This document shows, piece by piece, positions 31,718 through 42,778 of a stretch of 45,728 nt of DNA. The notes under the pieces were generated by a model. That model did not search any database. It was not told the DNA's origin and saw nothing but the letters and a program-made list of their open reading frames with translations. The stretch is from a virus: positions 1 to 45,728 of the IMG/VR virus record IMGVR_UViG_3300021142_000055; one strand, 5' to 3'. The position numbers and the translations under genes are program-made. Positions within the stretch are counted from its first letter, which is position 1; each line of letters opens with the position of its first letter.

Positions 31718-34700
31718 ATGGGTACAAATAATAATAACAATACAGATAACAGTTTTTCAACAGTTTTAGCAAATTTTATTCGTTTACAGAATAATGCTCT
31801 TGAGACATTGCAACAAGTACATACTGCAACGGTGTCAGCTGCTGATACAGTGCAGATTAATGTGTTAAACCCTGACGGCACAGCTTCAACATATTCAATA
31901 CCTTCTTTTGGATATATTAAAGGTAATATAGATAGAATAGATGAAACAATAGCAAAACTTACAGGTTTTGATGGAAGCGAAGCTTATATAAGAATGCCTG
32001 ATGGATCTTTTAAAAGAATTTATCAAGCTGCTCTTATAAAGAATCCTACTCCGGTTGGTAGTTTAACGGTACCTACTAAATTTATTACAGAAAATAATTA
32101 TTTCTTTGAGAGCATGTATACACCAGCTCTTAAAGTTAGTTTTGATGTAACTCCTTATATTGCACAACAAGAATCAAAAATATATGCACAAAGGTTAATT
32201 TTAAATCTTGATACATCAGATAAAACTAATTATTTTAATACTAGTCTTAGTGGACGAAACGATATAGATTATGTACAACTTCTTGTTGATTTACAAAAAC
32301 AAAATATTAATTATTTTGTGGATGAAGGAGTTGTTGAACTTCCTCTTTCAATTGTAAGATACAATGGCGACTTTTTAGTTGTAAATGTTGATGATAGAAC
32401 TATTACAAACCCTGACGGCAGCACAGGAAAAAAGAGATGGTACTTACTTGATAAATTAACATATACTGATAACTTATCATTATCAAAAGATACATTAACT
32501 TTAAAAGTAGGTGATGAAGTAGTAACAGGTGAAACTATTTATCAAATTGTAGAAATTGATACGTCAACAAAATACATAAGAGTTAATAGAATAAATGGTT
32601 ATGACCCAATTATTGTTGGACAAAATGTTAGTTTTTATTCAGAAACGTTTTCTCCTAAAATAGCAAATGTAGGTATAGGATTTAATGAATCTAATGTAAT
32701 TTTCTTTAGAACTGTTAATGATTCTGAAAATTTAATTTCAACAATATATTCTACAGGTATTGCTTTTTCAACTAATGATTTAAGTACTGATACTGCTTTT
32801 GGCTCAATGTCAATGACAGACTTTTATCAAAAGAATGTTCTTGATTTTGGTAACATATTATTATCACAAGCAAAAGAAAATAAAATATCTGCTATTGATG
32901 GTGTTACTCCTGCGGCTCCAGTTTTAAACTCAGCAAACTTTAATGTTGTATCTATTAATGATCATAAATTAGACCAATCACAAATAGATGCAATTAGAAA
33001 AAAACAAGCTGATAAAATAACTCTTGAGTCAGAGATAACAGAACTTGAAAAAGCAATTGACAACAAAAAAGAAGAACTTAACTCTACTAAGTTTAATTCA
33101 GATACTGAAAGAAGAGGTGTACAAAATGAATTAGATTCTCTAATCAACCAAAAAACTTCTAAATCTTCGTTATACTCTTCAATTGTTAAAGAACTTGCAG
33201 TTATTGCACAAAACCAACCAGCGGCTCTTGATACTCCTATTTACAGAATTAGAGGTTTCTTTAATATACCTGACCCACAGATAAGCAATAAAACAGGTGA
33301 ACAAGATGTTATACAATTCTACATTTATTATAGATACATCAGACCTGATGGAAGTCAAGTAAATGTTCAACAATTTGATTTTACTGATACTAATGGGCAA
33401 GTAAAAAGAGGAACATTTTCAAATTTAGTTTATTATAAAACTGATATTCGTAAAAAAGTTTATGATGTAGGATCAGGTAAATATGTATGGACATCTGAAG
33501 ATATAACAAACCCTGATGCTATTAATATAAATCAAGTTGATATACCTATAACTAAAGGAGAATCAGTTCAGTTTTATGTTGTTGCTGTTTCTGAAGCAGG
33601 CTGGCCTGATAACCCTTTATTATCTTTACCATCTAACGTACTTACTATAAACTTTCCAACTGACTTAACAAGTGAAGACGAAGCAACACTTGCTTTATTA
33701 CAAGCAAATCAAGAAGTTGTAAGAGTTCAATTAGAAGATGATTTAACAGCAAAAGGACTTGACCAACATTTAGAGTCATCTTTTAATGTTAATCAAAAAT
33801 ATTATGCACATGATGCTGATGTAATTAGTTCAAAATTCTACACACCTGAAGGAAACGTTATATCAGTTTATGAAAAACTAAAAGAATTAGAAACAAGAAT
33901 TCTTACATTAGAAAATAGATTATATAATGTTTCAGGAGTACTAAATGTTTATATAATTGACCCAGATAATAAAACAAAAACAGAAGTTACTAATGGTTCT
34001 GTTATTCAATTATTTGCAGGTTATTATCTTGATTACGTTTCGCTTTTACCAGCAAATGAAAGAAGAGGCGCTATAGTTAATAAAATTTATCAAATATCTC
34101 TTGAGAATGGGCAAGCAACTCCTTTACAATTAATTGCAAGATTCCCTGGAGGAATTGGTGCTGCTTTACCAACAACATTAGGTGCAAGCATTCCATCTTT
34201 CCCAGCCGGATCACCATACGATTCTGGTGTTTTATTTGCTACTACACCTGATAACGATTACAATAATTTTAGACAATACGACCAAACACCAATTGTTCAA
34301 CAGTCTATACATAATAATGATACAAATAATGGAAATAAGTATTCAACTGCGTTTTACCAAAGCGGTCAATCAAAAGGTCAATATGCTTATTCAAGATATA
34401 AAGATGTAGGTCTTGTTAATAATCTTTATATAAACCCTACTACAAGTAGATATTACATACCAAATACGCCTACTACTGATGCGTCAGGACAAACTTGGGT
34501 ATGGAATGGAACTTATGATGGAAGTGGCGTTCCTAATAACGGTTTAAATGGGCGTTTATCGGATTTTTGTATACATACAGATCACCCAGCATTAAATGAT
34601 GGTTTTTCTGCATCATTTAGTTCTTTACAATTTCCTACTATACAAATTGATACAACAACAGGTTATCCTATTGCACCTGAAGCAGTAAGTACATTTAGAC

Positions 34701-35296
34701 ATGCTGCTAATGTTGAATTACAATCAACGTCTGTAAATGGTTATCAACCGCAATTAGGATATTATCAAAGTTTTTTACAAAATGTATCTCCTTTTACATC
34801 AACATACACACCAGTTAGTTATGATGAACTTCCTGATAAGTTTGGTTTCTTAACAAATGATAAATACTTAATAGGCAACCAAACTTGTGGATCTTATTTA
34901 TTTTTAGCACCAACTACATTTAATCAACTTAATGTTAATGGAATTGATGCTAGATCAACAAAAGAAATTAATACAGGATCACAAAATGCTATTGTCATTC
35001 CTATAGTTTTTCAATTTAGAATGGAAGATTATTGGGGTCCATCTGGAGGCGCAGGCGCAGGAATTATTGGAGGATATAATAGTGGAACACCACCAACAAA
35101 TTTAACTTATGGCAGAAGAATAGGTATTGATATCTATCAGCAAGATACTACAGCATTTTCTTTTGATGTACAAGTAAGTGCAACTTACAAGAAAACTTCA
35201 TTAACACAAGTTATATCTACCGCGTCTCCTGCAGTTAACACACAAGCGCAAAATATAGTTTATGATAAATATACTATCAAATCACTTACCTCATAA
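31718..35296 (+). CDS. Virion structural protein with coiled coils and FnIII-like domain (1192 aa)
   Basis: Residues 1-70 are helical, followed by the DGSFKRIYQAALIKNPTPVG region that suggests a tight fold. Residues 414-497 form a long coiled coil (ADKITLESEITELEKAIDN). Residues 506-640 look like a fibronectin-III or similar beta-sandwich (PIYRIRGFFNIPDP; GESVQFYVVAVSEAGW). A shorter coiled coil lies at 713-747 (EKLKELETRILTLENRL), and the C-terminal 400 residues are beta-rich with Gly/Asn loops. The protein is presumably a trimeric fibre or baseplate arm. It starts 13 bases after the preceding gene and ends 3 bases before the next. Confidence 0.7.
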   Translation: MGTNNNNNTDNSFSTVLANFIRLQNNALETLQQVHTATVSAADTVQINVLNPDGTASTYSIPSFGYIKGNIDRIDETIAKLTGFDGSEAYIRMPDGSFKRIYQAALIKNPTPVGSLTVPTKFITENNYFFESMYTPALKVSFDVTPYIAQQESKIYAQRLILNLDTSDKTNYFNTSLSGRNDIDYVQLLVDLQKQNINYFVDEGVVELPLSIVRYNGDFLVVNVDDRTITNPDGSTGKKRWYLLDKLTYTDNLSLSKDTLTLKVGDEVVTGETIYQIVEIDTSTKYIRVNRINGYDPIIVGQNVSFYSETFSPKIANVGIGFNESNVIFFRTVNDSENLISTIYSTGIAFSTNDLSTDTAFGSMSMTDFYQKNVLDFGNILLSQAKENKISAIDGVTPAAPVLNSANFNVVSINDHKLDQSQIDAIRKKQADKITLESEITELEKAIDNKKEELNSTKFNSDTERRGVQNELDSLINQKTSKSSLYSSIVKELAVIAQNQPAALDTPIYRIRGFFNIPDPQISNKTGEQDVIQFYIYYRYIRPDGSQVNVQQFDFTDTNGQVKRGTFSNLVYYKTDIRKKVYDVGSGKYVWTSEDITNPDAININQVDIPITKGESVQFYVVAVSEAGWPDNPLLSLPSNVLTINFPTDLTSEDEATLALLQANQEVVRVQLEDDLTAKGLDQHLESSFNVNQKYYAHDADVISSKFYTPEGNVISVYEKLKELETRILTLENRLYNVSGVLNVYIIDPDNKTKTEVTNGSVIQLFAGYYLDYVSLLPANERRGAIVNKIYQISLENGQATPLQLIARFPGGIGAALPTTLGASIPSFPAGSPYDSGVLFATTPDNDYNNFRQYDQTPIVQQSIHNNDTNNGNKYSTAFYQSGQSKGQYAYSRYKDVGLVNNLYINPTTSRYYIPNTPTTDASGQTWVWNGTYDGSGVPNNGLNGRLSDFCIHTDHPALNDGFSASFSSLQFPTIQIDTTTGYPIAPEAVSTFRHAANVELQSTSVNGYQPQLGYYQSFLQNVSPFTSTYTPVSYDELPDKFGFLTNDKYLIGNQTCGSYLFLAPTTFNQLNVNGIDARSTKEINTGSQNAIVIPIVFQFRMEDYWGPSGGAGAGIIGGYNSGTPPTNLTYGRRIGIDIYQQDTTAFSFDVQVSATYKKTSLTQVISTASPAVNTQAQNIVYDKYTIKSLTS

Positions 35297-35299
35297 AAA

Positions 35300-38200
35300 A
35301 TGTTGAACACACCTAATTTTTACAACATAAATTTTGATAGAGAAGTAGTAGTTCAAGGAAGAAATACTACTTTTCTTTCTATTACAAGAAACGAAAACAT
35401 TTTAATGCCTAACCAAAAATTGGTTGTTGTTTTGTATCCTCAAACAGGTACTTGGGAACATCATGCTACTGTTAGTGTTACAGCGTTGGGTTTGCCAGGA
35501 GTTCCTGCAAAAACATGGGACTTTGAATTTAGTCCAGCTGGTGATGATCCTAATGGAGGAAGCTTATGGACAGACCCTAAGTTTGATAGAATGTCTAATG
35601 GCTTAGAGGTTTTAAACTGGTATGATGTTAGTTCAAGTTTAGTAAGTAATGTTTATCCTAGTTCAGGAGTGCCATTACAAGTAACTAATTATAAACCAGG
35701 ATATGGTTTTACTCTTGTGTCTGATGTAGAATTTATACCTAATTCAACATTTACAATTGAGTTAGGAAAATGGGTTTCATCTGATGGTGATAATTGGAAG
35801 ATAAATGGTGGTGATGCTAATTCACAATTAAGTGTATTAAATAATCAAGCATTTACATCTTACTGGGCACCTCTTGATACAACATACCCAAATCCATTTG
35901 ACGGAACAACCTTTTCTAATTACGGAGAAGACACAGGGTTTTTTAGTAGAAAGTCAGCTGTTTGGTTTTCTGTTTATTATGACGATAAAAATATAATTAA
36001 TAATGGTGTTTCTATTCGTGTTGATTATGATGGTATTTCTGATAGTCATTTAAAACTAAACTTTTTAATTATTGCATTAGATAATAATGATACAGTTACT
36101 GAAGATTTAATTAGAGATCCGTCTACTTCTGTTGCTTCAATAACAGGAATTCCTTATGGCTGGAAATCTGGAAGTCCTAGAGAACCACTTCGTGATTATC
36201 AAGAAGTGCATTTCTTTGGATATGTTGAAGATTATGTAAAATCAAAAAGAAATACACAATCTTTTTTATATGATATAGAAAATCCTGTGTACGAGGACAG
36301 ATCATCATATTCTCTTTTAAAAACAAATCCAAGAATTAGTGGTAACGTAAAACTTACATCAGATTCATCAGGTAATATTTGGCTAAATTCTTTTGATGCA
36401 AATGATGAACTTTCTAATTCAACATATAAGAAATATCAAATAAGTTCTAATTCCACATATCAAAAAGATTTATATAACTTCTTTAAAAATGGTACAACAC
36501 CTGCTAATATTGTTTTTGACACATATCAAGTTGATTCACAATACTTAAATATAAAAAGAACATTTGATTTACAATACGATAACTTCTATAACTATGGTGT
36601 TGAACAATTAAGAAGTAAATTTTACGATGAAAACTTTACGTTCTTAGCACCAATCTGGTTAAGAAAAGATGTTCCTGATTTTTTCATTATCTTTAGAATT
36701 GATGAACCTTTAAATATAGATTCATATTTATATACAGGCAACGGACAAAAATTTAATGACTTTTTTAAAGAATCAAGAATCATAAAAACTTTTGATATGC
36801 GAAGCACATCAAAATTAGGATCTTATTTAAGAAAAATAATTAATGATACTCGTTATCAAGAAAGACCTCTGCAAGTAAGTTGGGAAAAAGATATTGCTAC
36901 ATACTGGAATGGTATTTCATATCAAGATGGTTCTTTAACACAAAAAGGAGAATTCTTATATGATTACTATAATATAGATAGACCTATAAAAGAATTTGAG
37001 CAATACATTACAGACGGGTTTAAAAGAAATGGAATAATAAGTTCTAACCTTATAAATTTAGAATTTTTATTTGACGACGATGAAGCGGACTTGTATAGTA
37101 TAAATCGCTATTTTGGTATTTATGTTAAAGAAAATCAATTAGCACAATTCCAAATTGTGCCAGATGTTTTAGGAAATATTTATAATCAATCACCTGAGCC
37201 TATTCCAGGTGTTGACGGTGAGCCTTATAGTACAAGATCGTTTGTTCAAACTAATCCTGATGGTATTCAATTGCCTATTAATTATTATCATAATACATCT
37301 TTTACAAATAACACAACAAACATACCTGCATATCAAGGAGACGTAATTGGGAAAATTCCTTTACCTTCAATGGTAGATGATCCTTTAAGATTCTTTTATG
37401 TTAAAGATCGTAATGATACATTTAAAAGAATTAATAAAATCACAGAAGTTGATTATGGCGTTTTTGGAACAACAGATTATATAAGAGCTACACAAATACA
37501 ACTTTTTGATAATCAAGAAGACATTAGTTCTTATGCAGGTGTAACAAACATAACTACACAGGCAGATGCTGTTTTATTAGATTCAGGTAATGCACAATTG
37601 GTTATTGAATTTTTTGACCAAAATGGTACAGGTGTTTTAGATGAAGAAGAAGAAATCGTTTTAACAGCCGATAATTATAATAGCTATGATAATGATGATA
37701 CTTATTACATACAAGTAACTGAAAATGTTTTTAGCACTTACACTAAATTAAGTTATTTTAAAAATGATTATTTAAGTACATTAACATCTTCATTTACTCA
37801 ACCTGACACAAGTACTATTATCACGATTAATGTTACTGATAGTTCACAATTTATAATAGGTGAAAATATTTATATTATAAGTGGCGGTTATTATCAAGTT
37901 TATGATATTTTACCAGGAACACAAATTAACATTAAAAATTTAGGAATATCAGGTAATGCTGCTGTAGGAGCAACAATTTTTAACTCAGCTCTTATTGGTA
38001 AACAAATAGATGGTGAGGTTATTTATTATGATGATCCTTCAGTAAACTATGCAAATGTTGATAACGAATTAACTATTTACCTTACTCCTTACTTTGCTTA
38101 TTCATTAGGTGATGCTTGGACTGTTGACATTCAAAGACCTTCAGTTACAAAAAATGTTATTAATGGAGTTAATCAAATTGATGCTACAATTAGACAAGAA

Positions 38201-41200
38201 TTTAATCAACATAGATGGAGATTAATTGCTAATAGTACAGGATTACAAAAAGGTGATGCTTGGAATTACCCTGTACAAGATCCTAATGGCATTGATTATA
38301 TTAATCATTTTTCGCCAAAAGGAACGGCGAGTGAGGTTGCTCAAGCTTTTGCTTTATGCTTAAATAATTTTGAAAACATACCAGTTGTGGCTTTTGCTTC
38401 AGGACCTAAAGTTTATATGATAAGTAAACTTTTATATGAAGAAGGTAACACAATTAATTTTAAAAGAATATTAACACCTAATAGTTATTATGCTAATTTA
38501 GGTTTTTATGAAAAAGGTGTTTGTGATAGAGGTGAAAACTTATCACAATTAAATTACGCCCCACTTTCTACAATAAACTTAAATACTAAATTTGTTGAAT
38601 TTGTTGATAGACCTACAGATAGAGGTTTTTACTTAAAAATAATAAAAACAGCATCAGGCGCTATTGTGTCAGGTAATTTAGATTGTGATCCAACCTCATA
38701 TTCTACATTAACATCAACAGGTACTTTTTTCTGGGCTAATTTTGTTGGTAATACTTTTGAATACTCAGGACTACCTATATCAATTGACTTAACACAGATT
38801 AGTCTAAACACAACTATTGAAGTTGCATATCATTTAACATCAACAAATACAATAAATCAAAAATTTATAGGAGGAGTTCGTAGAAAAAGAAATCGCGCCA
38901 AAGTTTCTTTTTCCGATGGCACAAAATATTACGTTGACCGTAGAACTGTTAGATTATGTAATTTGCTTCAAGGATCATCATATATTACTCTAAATACTGA
39001 TAGCTTATATATTGGAGCAAGTGTTAAAGGAGTAGGTATCCCTGATGGCACTTTTATTATTGATGTTAATGCAACATCTATAAGATTAAATAATGCAGTT
39101 ACAGTAACAATGTCAAATGTTTCATTAAATATTGGTGAAATTACAGCATTAAATGATACAAAGATTAATAATCAATGGTTTCAATGCTTAAAAGGCCTAT
39201 ACAGTGAAATTAAAGGATGGAATGTTCAAGATAAGATATTATATAGTTTGCCATATTTAGAAGAGCCTGTATATGATAGAAATGAAAATATCTCTGGGTT
39301 TACCAATTTAGATAATAGCTTAATCATACAAATAGATAATAACACACAAGAATTTTATACATCAAGTGATAATAAAATAGTTGCATGGGATATCTTTAGA
39401 CCTAGTTTAGGAATATTCTCACTATATCCTATTAAAGAGTTTGATTTTGACTTTATATTATCTGATTATTCTTATACACCTACAATTGAAGCATTTCCAT
39501 ATTTCTTTAATCAAGTTTTAAATTCAGGCGATGAACTTGAATTAGACATAAATGAAAATTATAAGTTTACATTAAATTCTTCTACCGATAATTTTAACAT
39601 TGTTGTTTCTGTTTACAATCAAGAAAATGGACAATGGTATGAAATAGACACTTTATCATTTAATGGTTCAATGGTAGATTCATCTAAAGATATTGAAGTT
39701 TTATTTAATACATATTATCCTTTATATAAATATGTAGAATCTGAGTATCCTTACTTATCAGTAAATGGTACATATAATTATTATGTAAGTCCAACTTCAA
39801 ATTATCAATTTAGAGGAGCGGGTAAAAGAAACTTCCAAAGACAATATTTAAGAACAACTGATCCTAATACAAATGAAGAAATTGTTTTTTATCCTGATGG
39901 ATTTAAAATTAAATTTTTACCTAATTCTAATTCTTCAACATTAACAGTTGTAAATTACAATTATGACCAAGATTTAGATTTAAAACATTTTAATGGATTT
40001 GCTGGTTTACAAGACATATCTAGTTTAGATGCTGCAAATAAAATACAAGACTTAAAAAATTCAGGAGATTATATAGGTGCATTTACATATCAGTTACTGT
40101 ATTCTGAATATGATCGTTTAAGAGAAAACTTTAATAAAGATTGGGCAGTAAACTCTATTGTTGTTCCGTATATTAATAAATGGGTTCAAGAAGGTACTGA
40201 TGCTAGAGATAATTATTATCGTCTTAATAATTCGATGGCTTTTGGCATAAACAACATGTCTCCTAATGATCAGATTAATTTTGTAGAAACATCTGTTTTA
40301 ACTAATGAATTTCCTTATTTAGATTCTTTACCTAAAGATTATTATGCTGAATCCCTTGAAAGTTCAAGATCATACATGTTTGAAAAATTAGACACCGTAG
40401 TATTAAATGGTTTAACTTGGTACGATTTGCTTTCATCTTATGATAATAACGATTGGTTTACGAAATATTTTAGCGTAGGATATCCAACAGAAGAAACTTA
40501 TCAAGGAGTTAAAATAACTAAAGCAAGAGAAGAAAGATTTACATTTTTTAATTATGTAAATGGAGTAAATAAAGTAGAAACATTATTTAGAGGAATTAAA
40601 ATACAAGCAACAGTTTTAGATGATATTGGGCCTACGCCAGTTGAAATAAGTCAATCAACAGCTCTTGATGGATATAAATTTTCTGCTATTGCAAGATTTG
40701 TTAAACCAGGAATTAATTATGATGCTGAAACACCTGTTGAAATTGAAGTAATTAAAAATGATGCTCAGCAATCAATTGTTATGATTTTTACAGTTTATGT
40801 AAATGACTATCGCACACAATCTGGACATATGAATTATTTGCTTCAATATGCAATGCAAGATATCTTAAAGAATGAAAATCAATCACAATTGCCATTCTTA
40901 GCTAACACTCAAGTTTCATTAGGTATTGAACAGTTTCTTCCTTATGATGGCACTTTTAATATCTCTAGCCCTGAAGCAAATGAAGTATTTAGACCTAGAC
41001 AAGGATTTTTAGGAGGAGGATATTTAGAATTAGGTAATAAAAGATTAGGAGCTAATATTGATTTTTATAATTTAAGTCAAGATATCTTTACAGGACAATT
41101 AAATGTACCTTTTAAACAAATAAATTCTACGTATTCATTTAATTTACAAAACGAATTATCTATCACAAATAATAGATATACTTATCTTAGTGGTGACTTT

Positions 41201-42739
41201 TTAAGAAATGAAAGCGTATTAAATATATTTGCTAACAGTTTAACGCAAAATGGTTTTTACACAGGGTTTTCAGTTGGTTCTAAAAACCCATTAGGTTATG
41301 TTTCTATAAGATACTTTTTTGATAATCAAGCAGGCATTGAAAGCATAACGCCTTCATCGTTAGGATTTGCTACAACATTAAATAGTCAAAGAACACATGT
41401 TCAAAATTACACGCCTCTCTCTTCAGGACTTGAATTTAATCCAGGATCTACATCAACAACATCTTCAATAGATTCAAGTGATGAAAAAGAAACTTATGCA
41501 ATAGGAGGAGGAACAAGTGGTTTTGTTTCAATACAAAATTATTTAACAATGGGTAACATACAAAGTCTTGTTAATTCAGGAAGTCCTGCTATTCAATATT
41601 TTAAAGTTGTTAATAATGAAAAAATTCCTGCTAGCGATTTTTACATAAGATTTGTTTCACCCGACTCAATAATTAAAAAAGGAATATTACATTATGCCGA
41701 AGATACTGATAAACCACAAGAATACATTAACTCTTCATTAATAGGTTATAACTTAGTAAACACTAACACACAGGAATATATGTTAAGACATCGTGGATTT
41801 TATGAACCAAAGTCGAGAGACATTATATCTTTCTGGGTGAGAGAATCTGATGATTTTTCATATCATTATGAAAAAGATTTCTTGTTAAGTAATACACACA
41901 TTAATACAAGTTATTCTCTTTCAGGTTTATTAAGAAATTATGGAATTAACAAAGTAGCAACAGGTGGTGAAGTTTTAAAAATTTCTAGAGATTCTGCTTA
42001 TAAAAGTTTATACCCTCTTGTTAATGAAGTTGCTGTAACATCTATAACTTCATTTGCCTTAAATAGTTCTTGGGATGCTGATTTTTATAGAAACTATACA
42101 ACTATTAAAGATTATACATCAGTTAACGGTATTGCAGAAATGCAAGAAACAAAATCGTTTTTAGCGTCAAAAGCAATGAATGTTCCTAAATCATTTACAT
42201 TTGATACTTTTACAAATACTGAAGTTACATATTCTTTATTATCGCCAGCATCATCAATTGGTGTTAATAATCTTATAACAAATACAGCTTCAGCTAATCA
42301 ACAATTACCTAACTCCAATAAATCTGTCTTAACAATTAATATAGATTTAGGAGCAAGACTCCTAAGACAACTTTTAGAAGATATTAATAGCGGTAATTAC
42401 GTTAACGAATTTGATAAACTGCCTCTATATTCCCCTGGAGTACCTGCTTTAAATAATTTGTCTCAAGTTGAAATTGATGCTTTAAAAACTAATTACTTTA
42501 ATAAGAATATAATTAATCTCTATGAAATCTCAGAAATTAATCTATGGGTTTTAAACAAAGAAGGAATTCAATTAGTTTCGATAGAATTATCCGCTGCTGA
42601 TAAACAATCTGCAGGCTATAAAATTGATAAAGATTGTACTGTAACAAAAGTTACAGATTTTGTATATAAGATCACAAAAACTCTTGATACTAAAGTACCA
42701 TCAGGTTTTTCTGTATCTTCTACGGTGAATAGGATATGA
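35300..42739 (+). CDS. Giant virion structural protein (2479 aa)
   Basis: The largest gene in the window. Residues 1-330 are beta-rich. Residues 325-480 contain a compact Tyr/Phe-rich region (SSYSLLKTNPRISGNVKLTS; ISSNSTYQKDLYNFFKNGTT; FLAPIWLRKDVPDFFIIFRI). A small module at about 833-893 (VTDSSQFIIGENIYIISGG; NLGISGNAAVGATI) is of a kind common in phage tail proteins. A GVGIPDGTFI module at about 1224-1278 is shared with the 2151-residue protein. The region beyond 1600 is Asn/Tyr-rich and extended. It ends with TGA. Probably a major baseplate-periphery or fibre scaffold; the specific role is unknown. Confidence 0.7.
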   Translation: MLNTPNFYNINFDREVVVQGRNTTFLSITRNENILMPNQKLVVVLYPQTGTWEHHATVSVTALGLPGVPAKTWDFEFSPAGDDPNGGSLWTDPKFDRMSNGLEVLNWYDVSSSLVSNVYPSSGVPLQVTNYKPGYGFTLVSDVEFIPNSTFTIELGKWVSSDGDNWKINGGDANSQLSVLNNQAFTSYWAPLDTTYPNPFDGTTFSNYGEDTGFFSRKSAVWFSVYYDDKNIINNGVSIRVDYDGISDSHLKLNFLIIALDNNDTVTEDLIRDPSTSVASITGIPYGWKSGSPREPLRDYQEVHFFGYVEDYVKSKRNTQSFLYDIENPVYEDRSSYSLLKTNPRISGNVKLTSDSSGNIWLNSFDANDELSNSTYKKYQISSNSTYQKDLYNFFKNGTTPANIVFDTYQVDSQYLNIKRTFDLQYDNFYNYGVEQLRSKFYDENFTFLAPIWLRKDVPDFFIIFRIDEPLNIDSYLYTGNGQKFNDFFKESRIIKTFDMRSTSKLGSYLRKIINDTRYQERPLQVSWEKDIATYWNGISYQDGSLTQKGEFLYDYYNIDRPIKEFEQYITDGFKRNGIISSNLINLEFLFDDDEADLYSINRYFGIYVKENQLAQFQIVPDVLGNIYNQSPEPIPGVDGEPYSTRSFVQTNPDGIQLPINYYHNTSFTNNTTNIPAYQGDVIGKIPLPSMVDDPLRFFYVKDRNDTFKRINKITEVDYGVFGTTDYIRATQIQLFDNQEDISSYAGVTNITTQADAVLLDSGNAQLVIEFFDQNGTGVLDEEEEIVLTADNYNSYDNDDTYYIQVTENVFSTYTKLSYFKNDYLSTLTSSFTQPDTSTIITINVTDSSQFIIGENIYIISGGYYQVYDILPGTQINIKNLGISGNAAVGATIFNSALIGKQIDGEVIYYDDPSVNYANVDNELTIYLTPYFAYSLGDAWTVDIQRPSVTKNVINGVNQIDATIRQEFNQHRWRLIANSTGLQKGDAWNYPVQDPNGIDYINHFSPKGTASEVAQAFALCLNNFENIPVVAFASGPKVYMISKLLYEEGNTINFKRILTPNSYYANLGFYEKGVCDRGENLSQLNYAPLSTINLNTKFVEFVDRPTDRGFYLKIIKTASGAIVSGNLDCDPTSYSTLTSTGTFFWANFVGNTFEYSGLPISIDLTQISLNTTIEVAYHLTSTNTINQKFIGGVRRKRNRAKVSFSDGTKYYVDRRTVRLCNLLQGSSYITLNTDSLYIGASVKGVGIPDGTFIIDVNATSIRLNNAVTVTMSNVSLNIGEITALNDTKINNQWFQCLKGLYSEIKGWNVQDKILYSLPYLEEPVYDRNENISGFTNLDNSLIIQIDNNTQEFYTSSDNKIVAWDIFRPSLGIFSLYPIKEFDFDFILSDYSYTPTIEAFPYFFNQVLNSGDELELDINENYKFTLNSSTDNFNIVVSVYNQENGQWYEIDTLSFNGSMVDSSKDIEVLFNTYYPLYKYVESEYPYLSVNGTYNYYVSPTSNYQFRGAGKRNFQRQYLRTTDPNTNEEIVFYPDGFKIKFLPNSNSSTLTVVNYNYDQDLDLKHFNGFAGLQDISSLDAANKIQDLKNSGDYIGAFTYQLLYSEYDRLRENFNKDWAVNSIVVPYINKWVQEGTDARDNYYRLNNSMAFGINNMSPNDQINFVETSVLTNEFPYLDSLPKDYYAESLESSRSYMFEKLDTVVLNGLTWYDLLSSYDNNDWFTKYFSVGYPTEETYQGVKITKAREERFTFFNYVNGVNKVETLFRGIKIQATVLDDIGPTPVEISQSTALDGYKFSAIARFVKPGINYDAETPVEIEVIKNDAQQSIVMIFTVYVNDYRTQSGHMNYLLQYAMQDILKNENQSQLPFLANTQVSLGIEQFLPYDGTFNISSPEANEVFRPRQGFLGGGYLELGNKRLGANIDFYNLSQDIFTGQLNVPFKQINSTYSFNLQNELSITNNRYTYLSGDFLRNESVLNIFANSLTQNGFYTGFSVGSKNPLGYVSIRYFFDNQAGIESITPSSLGFATTLNSQRTHVQNYTPLSSGLEFNPGSTSTTSSIDSSDEKETYAIGGGTSGFVSIQNYLTMGNIQSLVNSGSPAIQYFKVVNNEKIPASDFYIRFVSPDSIIKKGILHYAEDTDKPQEYINSSLIGYNLVNTNTQEYMLRHRGFYEPKSRDIISFWVRESDDFSYHYEKDFLLSNTHINTSYSLSGLLRNYGINKVATGGEVLKISRDSAYKSLYPLVNEVAVTSITSFALNSSWDADFYRNYTTIKDYTSVNGIAEMQETKSFLASKAMNVPKSFTFDTFTNTEVTYSLLSPASSIGVNNLITNTASANQQLPNSNKSVLTINIDLGARLLRQLLEDINSGNYVNEFDKLPLYSPGVPALNNLSQVEIDALKTNYFNKNIINLYEISEINLWVLNKEGIQLVSIELSAADKQSAGYKIDKDCTVTKVTDFVYKITKTLDTKVPSGFSVSSTVNRI

Positions 42740-42778
42740 TCTTGAATATATACATTAAAGAATAAAAATACTATACGG

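Noticed and set aside
34182-34409. 75-codon plus-strand frame inside the 1192-aa gene
   Set aside because: Out-of-frame shadow of a long, clearly coding gene; no start context.
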